A stretch of 64,000 nucleotides of DNA from Isoetes taiwanensis (Eukaryota; Streptophyta; Lycopodiopsida; Isoetales; Isoetaceae), in contig JAJEKV010000062.1 in the NCBI GenBank assembly GCA_021234155.1, forward strand, positions 6,974,432-7,038,431, written 5' to 3'. A program made the translations under genes and the position numbers. This document shows positions 23,211-35,132 of this stretch, in pieces. How positions within the stretch are numbered: the first letter of the stretch is position 1; every line of letters begins with the position of its first letter. The notes under the pieces are model-generated. The model was given only the letters and a program-made list of their open reading frames with translations, was not told the DNA's origin and did no database searches.

Positions 23211-23905
23211 ATCTTGAAATTTATTTGGAAGAAACTAAAGACTACAGAGAACAAATAAATTACAAAGTTTAAAAAAGTCCAGATTGGATACATACGTCGA
23301 CATCGCGGTATCTGAGTTCTATATAGCAAGTCGGAGGAGCAAATAAGAGCAAGTGTATAAAGCAAAGCCAGCATCATCTTCGACTTCACCTCGCGTGTGA
23401 GGCATACTTTAAGGTGACAATATTTGCTTCATATCAAAATGTGTTGCATTTTTTGCAATTTTGTTCATAATTTTGTAGTGAATTTATAAACTTTGAACTA
23501 AATACGTTTTTGGGCACTCTTAGCGCTTGCTGTTTTTTTTCAATGTCTATTTTGTTTTGTCCTTAAAAATATTACTATTTCTCAAACCAAACTAGGGGGC
23601 CAAAAAATGGTACCAAACAATTTTGAATGGAAGCTGAGTTCAAATTCCCCTCCAAAAATGGTGCCTAAAATATTCAAATTGTCACACTTGTCACAAATAT
23701 ACCAAGAAAAGGGCATTTTTTAAGGGAATTTTAGGGAATCTTTCAAAGATTCCTTTTGAAGTGCGTTTGCAGCAAATAAGTGCGTTTCATTTTAAACTTT
23801 GTTAGCTAACCTTAGCTTATGAATAATTAATGTGCCATTAATTATTCATAGTGACGTGTCACGTATTTATACTTAAGAAGGCGTATAAATATGTGGAACG
23901 TCACA

Positions 23906-23925
23906 TTCTCCCCACCTTAAAAGTG
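23906..23925 (-). other. Polypurine tract of minus-strand gypsy element
   Basis: The sense strand reads TTTTAAGGTGGGGAGAA directly before the LTR start TGTGACGTTCC, preceded by GAGGACAACATCAC. This matches the arrangement at 6590-6622 on the plus strand. Confidence 0.75.
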
Positions 23926-25926
23926 ATGTTGTCCTCAGCATCAAGACTACTCTTGCTGTGGGCAATACATTGTACATTGGAAGGAAGTCTCCCCTCCTTA
24001 AAGAGATAGCGTGAGATTATAGGTCACACAGACTTTGTCATGTTCAAAGTGATTAAGTTTGAAATGACTTGTAATGTGCAATTTACAACTCTGGGATATA
24101 AAAGGTAGAGGTATAGGTCAGACATGACCATCTTTTAGGACCGTCGGAAGTGAACAGTCAAGATGTGTGGAAGTCTCACTGTTTTCAGAGTATAGCTAAT
24201 TTTGAATTCATTCTTTCTATACACACGTATAATTGATTATATATTATGGACAGGTATAGACACAAGCAACTTCTATTTGTTCTTATATTATAATACGGAG
24301 TTATTAAGCTCGCACTGTTTAGTAGAAAGTGATTCTAATGATATTAACTTCTGTGTATATGTATTATATTCTCCCGTCGCTTTGCAATCCATTTAATTAC
24401 AGCCAGCGCTAATTTAATTTTGTATCAGAATTTTGTTTTCCTATTTTGTTATAGTTTTGACAACTCATAAAGTCCTATCCTCAGTATTTGACATGCCCCT
24501 CACATTTAGACTTACCCTTTAATACAATTATATCGTACTGTATCTGACACTTTTACCCCTATACTCAAATATGAACTACAGGCACACGTTCTTCATCAAC
24601 TACTATTCATAACCCTCTAAGATAATCTAAGTCTCGTTATTCTCTCAGAAGTTTGTGTAAGACATACATAATTATCTCCTTTTATTATGTTTGATTATGT
24701 GTTTAATTAGGTCCTTTTAATTGTCTTTAATGTTTTCTATACGCTCACTCTATTCTAGTCTATCTTAACCAGAGGTTATATTCACGTCGGTACACCTTTG
24801 AATTACTTATTCATATTATTATTATTTCCGTAAATTTATCACACATACAGATACTCTTATATTTACAGGTACATCTCACAGATACATTCGACGTAACTGG
24901 TACCACCCGGGTTGCTATCTGGCAGTGCTATGGCCATGCAATCCTCCTGTATCACAGAAGGACAGTTGTGACTATGGTGGCCACGGCAGAAGAGTCAAAG
25001 ACATGCCTGGTCCCGCTTGAGGCTATTATATAATGATGGATATTGCCATTCAACGTAGAAGGAGACTGGATATAGCACCATATATCTGATGGAGAAGTGG
25101 TTTATGATTATCTACTATCAACCCCGTTAGAGAGGTACTATACTAAGGTGGATCTGAATTATAAGTACCCAGCTCCTGAAAGGAAGACCACTTCAGAAGT
25201 GTAGGGTTCGACATTTTATAGCTATTGCTACTCACCAATGTTGCTTTTATTTTTTATGAACTAGTTGGAGGGGGGAGATGGGCTTGAGGTTGTTGGACAC
25301 AAACAATGAGGAGAGTTAAGAGTAAGCATATGTAACATAGTGGCATAGTGGCATGTGTAACAAAGTAAGATAGGATCATCTAAATAACAATTGCCCATTC
25401 TCACTAGCTTATCCAGTCCATCATATGATACAATAGCATCTTTATTGGCATCATTCCCACTTTAACTGCAGAAGCTATCACGTAATAGACTCCAAGATAG
25501 CTGAAGAGAAAACTAGTATTTATAGACACCATATCACTTGCGTTAATAAACCAAGAGCACTTTTGACAGATGTGATATTCGCAACCATCTTTAGACCACC
25601 CAACTTTTTCACAGATTTGCAAATTTTATCCTTCCACAGTTCCACCATCAAGTGAAGAATTGCAAATTTATAAAAGTAACTATTGGAGTCAGAAATTTCA
25701 ATACACTACATAAGCATACCAGCCCATCAAGAATGCAAACAGCTAAAAATTCATAAATTCAGTTCCATTTCTTCTCTATTCCTTGGTGGCGATAAGCAAT
25801 AATTCAAGCATGTGGCAGTTAAATAAAAAGGAGTTGTATTCAAGTTAAAGAATTATACAAGGCTCTTATACAAAAAGAAACCATCTAGAGCAGGATTTTT
25901 GTGGCAATGTGAAGAGGAAAAAGTTG
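23926..25926. other. Anonymous, possibly decayed gypsy interior
   Basis: It should start with the interior of the minus-strand gypsy element, but no pol motif could be read in any frame. The remainder is AT-rich without features. Confidence 0.35.
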
Positions 25927-26119
25927 GCGTAAATATGTGTAGAAGGATGGACAAGTTATACTGCTAACAAAATTAAAACTTTTAGATGGATTGCTGCACA
26001 TCAAAGTTTGCCTACAAATCAAAAAAGGTCCAAATATAACAAGACAGTTTCTAGTCTATACCTTCAATGTGGTGAAGTGGAAATTTCAAATCATGTGTTT
26101 ACATGTTCATGGCTGATAG
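25927..26119 (+). pseudogene. LINE C-terminal zinc-finger fragment (zf-RVT type)
   Basis: One frame reads KIKTFRWIAAHQSLPTNQKR, then LYLQCGEVEISNHVFTCSW. This matches the plant L1 tail pattern K.F.W......LPT...R......C..C....E...H.F..C. The first Cys of the pair is replaced and the frame is short, so only a fragment remains. Nothing of the RT is visible beside it. Confidence 0.6.
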
Positions 26120-27590
26120 AATTACGAGTTGGTCTTCCTAGATAAACAAAGGAGCTCAAACCGATCTAAATCTGCTAAGTTTCCGGATGCAAAGAGTAAA
26201 ATTAAAAACACCACAAGAATCTTGAGAGTCGTTGGGTGATCCGCTACACGTAAAACAGAGTAGTCATAAGCAAACAATCCCCTTCAATTATATGGCTAAA
26301 AACGGGCTTTCATTGATATCATACAAATTATTGCAATAGCGCAAAAATGTTAAAAGGGAAGAAATATGATCCAGCCTGGAATACTTTGGGGAAATTCTAT
26401 GGCTTGCATGATTTTTATCTAACTAATCTAATAATCTCTCATGATGTTTTACACAGATGCACAGAGGAGACTCAATAGAGTTGGTAGTATGGATCGAGCA
26501 ATGGGAGTAGCAGAAATTCGGATGATGAAGAATCCCAATTGTCCGAAGACTGAACTCGAAGAGATATTTATTCAAATTTTAAGCGGGAGGTAATACATGC
26601 CAAGGCAATTAAGAAAGTCCTGAAAAGAGGAAAGGTATGGAGATTCAATAGCCTTAAGCCATTTTTCACAAATCTTTACCATAAATGGCAGCAGAAAAGA
26701 GAAGCACATGTCATGTCCTTATCTTTGTCTTGCATGCATGTTCTAAGAAGCAAATTTGGCATTATTTTGCTAAACTGATCACATTATGCAAGAAACAAGT
26801 AGAAAGATCTAACAGCTAAGAAGAACATGGGAAAAGCAATTCTGGGATGGGATATTGAAAAAAAAACTTTGAAGTCAAGGATTTGGATTTGAAAATCATA
26901 GAAAATGCCCAGGAAAGCTTGAATGCTTTCAGTTTTCTTCCAAAAGAGTAGAGGTGAGAAAGAGTGCTGAGGACGAAAAAAATTTTGGCGGAAGTAAAGC
27001 GGCGTCATCTATATTTTCTTGGCAGAGTTCCTGCAAGACAAGTTCTTGTGGTTTCTTATGGCGTTGAGCGGCTTGCCTAGTTTAGTGTTTATTGTTGTCT
27101 TTTCAATCTTTTGTTAAATTGCTTTCATCATTTTTTTTTATCAAGATTTGTAACAACTACCAATTCCTCCAACCTAGATTAACCACATGCGCAAACTAGT
27201 TGAGGGCAACCCCTAGTGCGAAAGCACCTTCTTCTTTATATCATTATGGTTTTTCTTAGATTTCTCTTTAACTACATTTCATATTTTAATATCAAATGTG
27301 CCTAACAGGTTCAGAAAATTGATGCCATATCGTTTTCTTTATAGCTTTGCTTAGAATTCTCTTATATTGCATTTCATGTTTTAATATCTAATGTGCTTAT
27401 AAACTTCCACGTTTTTAGTTTGGTATTTGTGGAGGTGCTTGTGGCAATGGTTTGTGCTAAGATTTTTAGCCATCGTATTAGAAATCATATATTTGGAGGG
27501 ATTTGAGCAGCTTATTTGCATTTAGTGGTGATGTTTTTTTTTTCTTTGTATAATTTTTAGAATGTTTTTTAGGGCATAGAGATAAGAGTG
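26120..27590. other. No gene recognised
   Basis: AT-rich DNA with short frames. Nothing recognised. Confidence 0.4.
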
Positions 27591-28900
27591 CACGCCGCTT
27601 TTTTTTGGCGAAAGGCGGGGAGGGATTTTCGTTGAGGCAAACAGATCAAGGTTTTTTCGACCATAAGCCCCCCATTAGCTCTTGGAGCTCTGGTGGAGCT
27701 ATGGTTCTTGTGTTACGCTATCCATATTGATGCTTGAGCTTTGAATAGGAAATATATCGATTCTCTTGTTCTTTCTATCATTTTAAGCATCGTGAAGATT
27801 ATCTTAATGGGCACATTGAAAAATCATGGTGTGCTTGAATCTTCCGCTCCCGGATGATCGTGGGCTCGATTATTTGCAAGCACCGGGCTATCCGAGACAT
27901 TTATACTGCGGTTCTGCAGCTGGGGCGGTGGTTCACATCCGATCCAAAGATCGATTTCTTGATGTGTCTTCAACATAGCTAATAGTCTTCCGCTATGATT
28001 TGTAAGGCCCATGGGACGGGTTGATTCGCGACAAAGAGCCCCGAGTCGCAAAAACCCCGAAGCGGTGGGCCTTGTGGTTTACAGCTCCCAAACTTGTTGG
28101 GTCCGGTCGTCCCTCAACCATAACAGCCAGTGGCCGGCATTGCAATCGGTTTTTCTTCCGAGTTCTCGGTTCAAGTTTCGAGGCTAAGAGGCCGCCGTGG
28201 TGATTGCTTGGTTGTTTGCATGCGGTGGTGGAGCCGTAAGTTTTATTCCCAGATCCGATGTTGCATGGTTTCCGCTTCTATCTCCTTTGCCGCCATCTTG
28301 CGACCATGCCAGGCCATCTGCCGGAACCAACAAGAGGTCCGCAAAGATGTCGTTCGGGAATCATAAGCGGCCGTTCATTCGCGGCGGCTACCATTGGTTT
28401 TTATGTGGCGAATTTAAGCAATGGTGAAATTTCGGTTCTATTACTAAACGTTCTTATGCTTTTGTAATCATTGTTCCATGACGAGGACCGTGATATTTCT
28501 TCGTGCCAATCTCACATATGGCTATGGTGCCCGTGTAATGTTTTGCGATAGCATTTATAATTTAAACATAGATTGTGAAAAACGCGACTTTAATGTCAAC
28601 CAGTTTGGTATTTCTTTTCGTGTTCTATCCGAAATGATTTCATTTGTTGCAAGAAGATATCCATTTTTATAATGAAGTGGCAAAGACGCGATTACATCAA
28701 AAACATGCTATAGATGGTATAGACAAAAAAACTAAACCGATGAAGGGTGTCACTACTTCCATGCCATTACCGAAGCCCATGGCGTGTCACTAACAAAAAC
28801 CGCATGTAATGCCACTATGTTGGATCTTATATGCCGATAGGGTGGTTAGAAGAGGTGAACAATTGATATCCTTTCCCGACACTCGCCGATATGTTGGTTG
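27591..28900. other. GC-richer anonymous block with short frames
   Basis: The block 27.8-28.5 kb is visibly richer in G+C than its surroundings and carries several overlapping plus-strand frames of 60-80 codons. Further right, a stretch near 28670-28800 also reads open in pieces. This could be a decayed transposon or gene, but I recognise no domain. Confidence 0.3.
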
Positions 28901-30980
28901 CATGTTAAATCCATGATTATGGATTTTGCGAGCATGTTATTGATTTCATTATCAACCGCAACGCGTTGTCTTTGTATTATCATTTAATAACCGTGCGACT
29001 TCTATCAATTGTGATTGAATCTATGGCAAGTAAGTTATGACCTACAATGTTTGATGATCAGCCTCTTGCCTTAGAAGCACCAAAGTATTTTGATGAGACA
29101 AAGCAAGTAAAAAATTAGATGCTTCCAGCCAGACATATGCATCTTTGAAATACTGACTTCACATTTTGTATTTGTGCGAATAGAGGACACTTAACGACGA
29201 TATATACCGAGTTCATCATAATGTTTTTTTTTGTTCATGTACAACAAAATATCTCCGCTAATACATGTTTAAAATGGAGCAACCAATAGTATGGAAGGAG
29301 GATGTCCCCATTTTCTAACTTTCTTTCCCATAATTTCAAAAGCTTCCGCACTAAACTTGGTAGGCAACTTAAGACTTCATCGTACCGGCCGCATCGCCCA
29401 AATAAGTAAAATATATTGTTGCAAAAATAGCTCGACAAATTCTCTAAAAGGTACGCATTATCGCCTCAAGGCATGCTTATGCACTATGATGCATACATAA
29501 CAGCAGGAATGCAATAGGCTGCATGAATTGTGAACCCAAAATCTGCATTGAATGTAAACAGACTGATAAACAATCACAGCATGCAAGGATATTAATCTTG
29601 TTCACTCTTTGGGATGCCTTCGGTAGTAGTAGTAGTACATGCTTCGGTAGTAGTAGTAGTGGGATGCCTTGCATTTCTCCCAATAAAGGATCTTTACATG
29701 CAGACTTTTAAACTTTGAATATGTCCATTCTGGACTTTAATATCGCTCACTTTGAGGGTCATAAAAAATAAAGGCCCTAAAGCAACAAATTAAATACAGA
29801 ACCATTGCAAGAAACGAATAGCAAGACGTAAAACTTTTTCAAAACTTACTATAGATTAATAAAAGATAATATGAACGTTCCATTCTTGCAGCGTGAACTT
29901 GCATAGCATATTCACTGCAGTATAAGCCTTACAAATACGTTTAATGAAGTCTAATGACTTTTTGACAATGGAGAGAAGAGGAACATTTTGTCAAATTTGC
30001 TTTGCGATTGGCAGTCATGGGCCAGATATATTAAAACATGCTTCAATCGAGCTTCCTCTCTTCTAGATAGATGTGCAGCAGAACGTTTACTTATCCTGCA
30101 TTGCAGCATTATAAAATCCAAGTAAATGATACTCTAGGTGATGATAAATGTCATGAAAAAAAAGATTTTCACTATCATATTGCTAACAAATGCCTGCTGC
30201 TTATAAATGCACCAAGAACATCAGATACAGTTTCCAAACCTGTATGGACAAAAGCATCAAAGTAAATAGATGCAATAGATTTAACAACATGAAGCACCAG
30301 AAAAGGTTCAATTATCAGTTTCGTAAACTTGAAGGCTTTTGATTGAAGAAAGCAATTGGGGTACATAGTTCTAATGACAAATCAGTATGTACATTAGCTA
30401 CTAATATAACATCATCAACATTCCAGCATATAAAACATCCCAAGCCCGCTGTAAGATACATTATAGAAAACTTTACAGCAATGGCATTTATTTTATCCGT
30501 AAAAAGCAATTCCCACCATTTTCATTTTCCAAATCTACCTGTTATGAATCATTCTAGGCTCTTCAAGTTTTGGCTCACAACTCCACCCCCTGGCTGCTTC
30601 CAATCTTACGGACCCTAAATTTACATGAACAAAATTTAAAGAATAACACACATATCTGTGTACTAGCATAAACCCAAAATATGAATGATAGAACCATAAT
30701 GATTTGCTCCTTCTTCTGAGTGCCCCTGAACGTTTGCATAAAATGTTCTCCATCTTAACTTGATAGAAAAGCAACAAAATAATAAGCCAAAAGAAAATAC
30801 CAGAATTGAAGCAAATCGCTAATGTAGCCACCTGTATTCTAGAATGCCTTGTGCACAGAATAAAAATTAAAGATAAAATGGGCTCAGATAATATAAATTT
30901 GGTGCACACAATGGGTGAAATTTTGCTGCTTCACTTTGCTTGCAGATTTGTTCCTCTGCTCGCTGCTGAAGCACAACGAA
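28901..30980. other. No gene recognised
   Basis: AT-rich DNA with a small GTAGTAGTAGTAGTG repeat pair at about 29620-29665. Overlapping short frames on both strands at 30.3-30.9 kb have no known domain. Confidence 0.4.
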
Positions 30981-31543
30981 ACAACCTCTAAGTATGAGTG
31001 GGACCAATGCAATTTCTCAAGAAATTTTGTGGAGCTGACCAATGAAAGTTGCTAAATAACAACATGCCTCCTGATGCTTGATCTTCCTCTGCAGATCCAT
31101 ACAAGCCTCTTCCATTAGTTGACGACTTGGCAAATGTTGCAGCCTTCAATTTAGGAAGAGAGAGAACCTTATTGATACCTTGAACAGACAAGTGCCCATC
31201 TAGACATCCGTAAAACATCATGGTCGTGTACAAGAGCTGCACTTTCACCTTCTCCAAACTAAGCGGTTCCATCAGCTCCATGTGCCACAACCTTCTGATG
31301 CAACTTTAGGGTAGAATATTGAACCTTTACCAGACCTTCTGACAGCATCGTTGGAGACTTTCTTCAGTTTGGTACTCAGGAGGCGCTTGAGTTGCTTTTC
31401 ATTTACAAACCTTGCTAAATCCCAAGCAAGAGATGTTAGTTTGACTACAAGCTCTGCCATTCTGCTGTACATGAAATCTTGCACATCTTCCAAAAATATG
31501 AGGTCCAACCAAATCAACCTATTCTGCTGAAACCGTAGGATCA

Positions 31544-31845
31544 AACTCTGAAGCTCCTTCAGGAAATATTGCCTTAACAAGCGACCATTCTCATACAGTG
31601 TGCAAGCTTGCTTAAAAACCGGAATAAGCAGACCATTGATTGTGAACTACAATATCCTTCTGATGATGCAGTCTGATGCTGCCACTACCAAACTCTGAAG
31701 TTCCTTCAGGAAATATTGCCTTAACAATGCGACCATTCTCATACAGTGTGCAAGCTGTTATGTGAAACCCGGGAATAAGCAGACCATTGATTGTGAACTA
31801 CAATATCCTTCTGATGATGCAGTCTGATGCTGCCACTACCAAACG
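31544..31845. repeat. Tandem duplication, period 147 bp
   Basis: Two copies of a 147-bp unit (starting near 31544 and 31691) share AACTCTGAAG, TCCTTCAGGAAATATTGCC and TCTGATGATGCAGTCTGATG with few differences. It duplicates exon-like sequence of the minus-strand gene candidate, including one reading HHQKDIVVHNQWSAY. Confidence 0.85.
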
Positions 31846-32070
31846 CTTTACTTTTAGTAGTTTTCCATGGGAAAAAAGACGATCTCATTAGAAGATAATG
31901 CTTTGAAACCCTTATTGCCCCAATCCGATGTCCTAACCGGGTCTTTCAAGATGTGATTTTTCAAGAGCTTCTTAATAGATTTTGCATTGCCTAGAGCCAT
32001 TAGAAAGTCCTTGAACTTGGGATCTGCTTTTTCAAGAAATGCATTACTCCCGCTCTAGGAGCTTAATATG

Positions 32071-32215
32071 TGTGACTTAACCAAGGCTTATGAAATGCTG
32101 GTATGCTGGCTGTGTGACTTAACCAAGGCTTATGAAATGCTGGTATGCTGGCTTTATCCCGAGGAACCAAGGCTTATGAAATGCTGGTATGCTGGCTTTA
32201 TCCCGAGGAAGCATC
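32071..32215. repeat. Three tandem copies of a 42-44 bp unit
   Basis: CCAAGGCTTATGAAATGCTG followed by GTATGCTGGCT starts at 32081, 32123 and 32167. The copies are nearly identical, so the expansion is recent. Confidence 0.9.
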
Positions 32216-33610
32216 ATAACTGAGAAGCAAAAACATAGCCTTATGGTTCAAAGCTTCCGTCAGCAATTGGGGCACCAAGTTAAAGAAAAAGAAGAGCCAC
32301 AGTCCACGAAGTCATGCTGAGAAATTGAGGGGACTGCCCATGAGTATAGTAGACCTAGAGAAAAGCAATCAAACCATTAGAAAGGTTCACTGGAAATGTT
32401 AAAGAGGTGGTTCATGTAATATCCATTGCATTGATGCAGCGGATGACCAGATATACCACTGTTCTTTGGCCAGATATACGACATCCTGGATGGCTGTCCT
32501 ATTCTATCCGCCAAAAGATCAACTAGTATAAAAGTATAGATACCAAGTCTTCATTCTTGCACACTAACTTGCCATTCTAGTGCCTCAAAATGGACGTCTC
32601 ATCTGGATGCAGTTAGAAATGGCTTCTTATGACAACATGAGATCCTAAACTTCAAGTATAGAATGCAGTTTCTCAATTTTCTGTTGGGCAAGACATTTAA
32701 GGTTAAGGCGCCTCAACTAAACATAAACTTTACATCTCACATATAAATCCTGAGCATCATATTACCTCAGCAGAGTGCAAAACTAATCCTTCAGGGAAAA
32801 GTTCGCCATTAGAAACATAATTCATCAAAGAAAAAGATTGGCATCACATTTGACTATAGCTCGTTTATCATATTCATAGGATAGATGCGAAATAGAACAC
32901 TGCTCATCCTATCATCCAAGTCATTACAGTCAAGTTGCCAATCAGCAGCATTCAATATTCCTGCCTTTTGCCTCAATTATGGTGCAAAGATGTAAAAAAT
33001 CTGGACTCATATTTATACCAGTAAAAATCATTTTTCTAGATGATGCCACTCTGATGCAATTATATTCACATTTGACACCCTCTTTTAGTCACTTACATCC
33101 ACCACAGTGGTGAGACTAATTTTGAGGAAATTTAATCAAATGTAAAACATGTGGAAAGCTTAAAAGTCTTCTAAACCTGTGAGCTAATTCATGGTCGTTG
33201 CCTTGCCCTTCTTGCTCAAAGAATAAAATGGCCCTGAAAGAATTAATCCTTGGATGCTTGTCATATTTGGGTACAATCTTTCAAGATTTTTGTATCACGG
33301 ACAAATATCTTTTCAACCTTGGCCCATGGTTCCTATTAAAAGGCCTAAGCACAATAACAACAGTTTAAAAGAAATAAATTAAGCTAAATAAGTGAAGAAA
33401 AGCAGAATACGCCCAACTAACCTCTTCAGCTTTCCATTTAGACTATAACCTTCATCGAAATAAACCCTAAGCTTCCCATTTGAACTGCTTTTCACTGAGA
33501 AGCTGCTCCTCACGGAGAAACCTAGTTCAAGCACGAGATTAAAAAACAGCTTGAATTGATTGAAGGGGGCCGCGCGAACGCGAGCCCCCACTACCACAAA
33601 TTATGACGTG

Positions 33611-34840
33611 CACTCTCCCCTTGGGGAGATGCTAGAACGATTCACGCCCTAGTGCAATGGCGCAAACCATCCTAGGCCATCGACCTTCTGGATCATCGAT
33701 AGACCCCGCCCAGGTAAGTATGGTGCAGCGTGCCCTCTCTTTTATTTTATAATCTTCTCATGCCTTCTTCTGCAACTTATTCCTGTGGGATATCTATCCA
33801 TTCTTCTGCAACTTATTCCTGAGATCCCTCCCCGAACAACTCGGTTTCCTTCGTGAAGAATCGGAACCTGCCTCTCCACAAAACCTTCGTGCAAAAATTT
33901 TGGGCCTGCACATTGTCTTCTCTTGGGTACACATTGGTTTTCCTCCTATATTCCCTTTGCAATGATTCCTCTGAAGTTATCCTATGCTCTACCTCAGGTT
34001 TGATTCGAATTGCTACTATTCCCAGTGAAATGAAAGCCATTAGTTGAACTATAATAATCACCAATAGCCAAGCGCAAAGTCCAAAGAGAATGAAGTATGA
34101 CATCTGAAAGCATCTAGAAAGGTCGGATTCCTTGTTTTAGAATTTAACAAATGCATAAGATAGCAATGTACGAAACAATTGCATTGGTTTTAGTCTTAAT
34201 TCGGACGCGGCATTTATATCGGCATTCATATGTTTGTTTTCCTATATAATGACATTATTGTTTGTCCTTGTTGTGTACATTATATATGTTCAATATTAGA
34301 TGGACAAGGTGCCGAGCACTATGGATTGCCCCAATGCCATGGGCAATGTTCTGCTTTTCAAAGACAAGCTTTTGAAAAACGTGAACAAGTTTATGTTTTA
34401 TATGTTGCTTTAAGCATAGGATATTGAGAATTAATTGTGGTCTTTTCTAATATTGCAATCGGCCTCATATATTAAAGACAGCACCCATTATTTCTTTTGG
34501 CATCGATTCTTATAGCCATGCCAAAACATGATATAAATTGTTTTGATCTGCTCTTCTATGAGGGGTCAAGTAGTAGCACTTGGCCAATTTGTGGTGCTTA
34601 ACCGAGATAGAGAATTTTCTACAAATGTATAGCATTCCTTGTTAATGGGTGCTACATGACCCATTGATTAGCCGATTGCTATGCAAGGCCCAATTATCAC
34701 CCGCTAATGAATATACAGATCAACTTTAATGGTTATATAGAGTCTTATTATCAGCCCTCCCTTTCCTTATACATCTTCACCATTGTCATTTAGTTAACTC
34801 TTTGCTCCTCCTACTTAGGCACTCAACTAGCCACTACAAG
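33611..34840. repeat. Duplicated segment, copy A
   Basis: It starts CTCTCCCCTTGGGGAGATGC and is collinear with copy C (43510-44805) with small indels. The part from about 34360 is also shared with copy B (36871-37385). Shared words include ATAGACCCCGCCCAGGTAAG and TTGGCCAATTTGTGGTGC. No coding domain is seen. After ACTCAACTAGCC, copies A and B continue into the same PPR fragment, while C diverges. Confidence 0.8.
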
Positions 34841-34936
34841 AAAAAGGTACCTATAGTGTCTAAAGTAACATCAATATTTTTGACAATGATGTGCTAAACA
34901 TGGACAATTTTAGAACCTACTCTAATATTTGAGGAA

Positions 34937-35132
34937 ATGCCTCACGTGATAGAGAAGGATCTGATTTCATGGAATGCTATGCTTGGAGCATATGCTGAGG
35001 ACGACCAAGTACAACAAGCTCTTCAGCTTTATGAGCAAATGCCAGTCCATGATATGTCTTATTGGACAACAATGAACACATTGTATGTTGAGCAAGACAA
35101 ATTTGAAAATGATGTTATGCCCTCAGATAATG
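34937..35132 (+). pseudogene. PPR fragment, copy A, cut by an LTR
   Basis: The frame reads VIEKDLISWNAMLGAYAEDD then QALQLYEQMPVHDMSYWTTM, typical of the S and P/L motifs of plant PLS-class pentatricopeptide repeat proteins, which bind organellar RNA. It matches copy B at 37478-37690 almost word for word. The frame ends where the gypsy LTR begins at 35133, so at most two repeats survive. No start, targeting peptide or E/DYW domain is present. Confidence 0.8.

Larger units (their letters stand above)
20615..23808. mobile_element. 3.2-kb TIR element without transposase, nested in LTR
   Basis: The ends are inverted repeats: left TAGCTAACAATGTTTAAAAT then GAAACGCACTTATTT; right their reverse complement with one mismatch, ending near 23808. 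Similarity extends some 80-90 bp inwards, including GAAAGATTCC and an internal AAACGCACTT/AAGTGCGTTT foldback. Because TAGCTA is itself a palindrome, terminus and target duplication cannot be separated (TAGCTA at both edges may be a 6-bp TSD). No transposase motif is visible. The interior holds short unidentified frames (21.1-21.4 kb), degenerate ATTCCCTTAGATTC-like repeats (21.9-22.4 kb), a tRNA-like module and palindrome clusters. The superfamily is unknown. Confidence 0.75.
19116..23905 (-). mobile_element. Gypsy family 1 LTR (3' LTR) split by a 3.2-kb insertion
   Basis: The plus strand starts TGTGACGCTCCC and ends GGAACGTCACA, the two termini of the family seen at 60701-62299. Removing 20615-23808 leaves about 1596 bp, the same size as the 1599-bp solo LTR. 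A polypurine tract follows immediately (23906-23925), so this is the 3' LTR of a minus-strand element rather than a solo LTR. Its interior and 5' LTR cannot be recognised to the right. Confidence 0.85.
30988..33597 (-). pseudogene. Exon-like pieces of an unrecognised multi-exon gene
   Basis: Several minus-strand pieces look coding. An exon at 33422-33597 (FKLFFNLVLELGFSVRSSFS...YFDEGYSLNGKLK) ends at a consensus donor AG|GTTAGT. A 57-nt exon at 33177-33233, between TTTCAG and AG|GTTTAG, continues in the matching phase as AILFFEQEGQGNDHELAH. Further on come FLEKADPKFKDFLMALGNAK (about 31.9-32.05 kb) and YFLKELQSLILRFQQNRLIW (31.27-31.58 kb). I do not recognise the family. No ATG opens the first exon, which lies beside a duplicated segment starting at about 33611, and one piece is duplicated in tandem. 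It may be a 5'-truncated or dying gene. Confidence 0.45.

Noticed and set aside
27824-28672. Protein gene at 27.8-28.7 kb
   Set aside because: Frames are short and overlapping, without domain or splice support; listed only as an anonymous GC-richer block.
29620-29665. GTAGTAGTA repeats as microsatellite array
   Set aside because: Two very short runs only; mentioned in passing.
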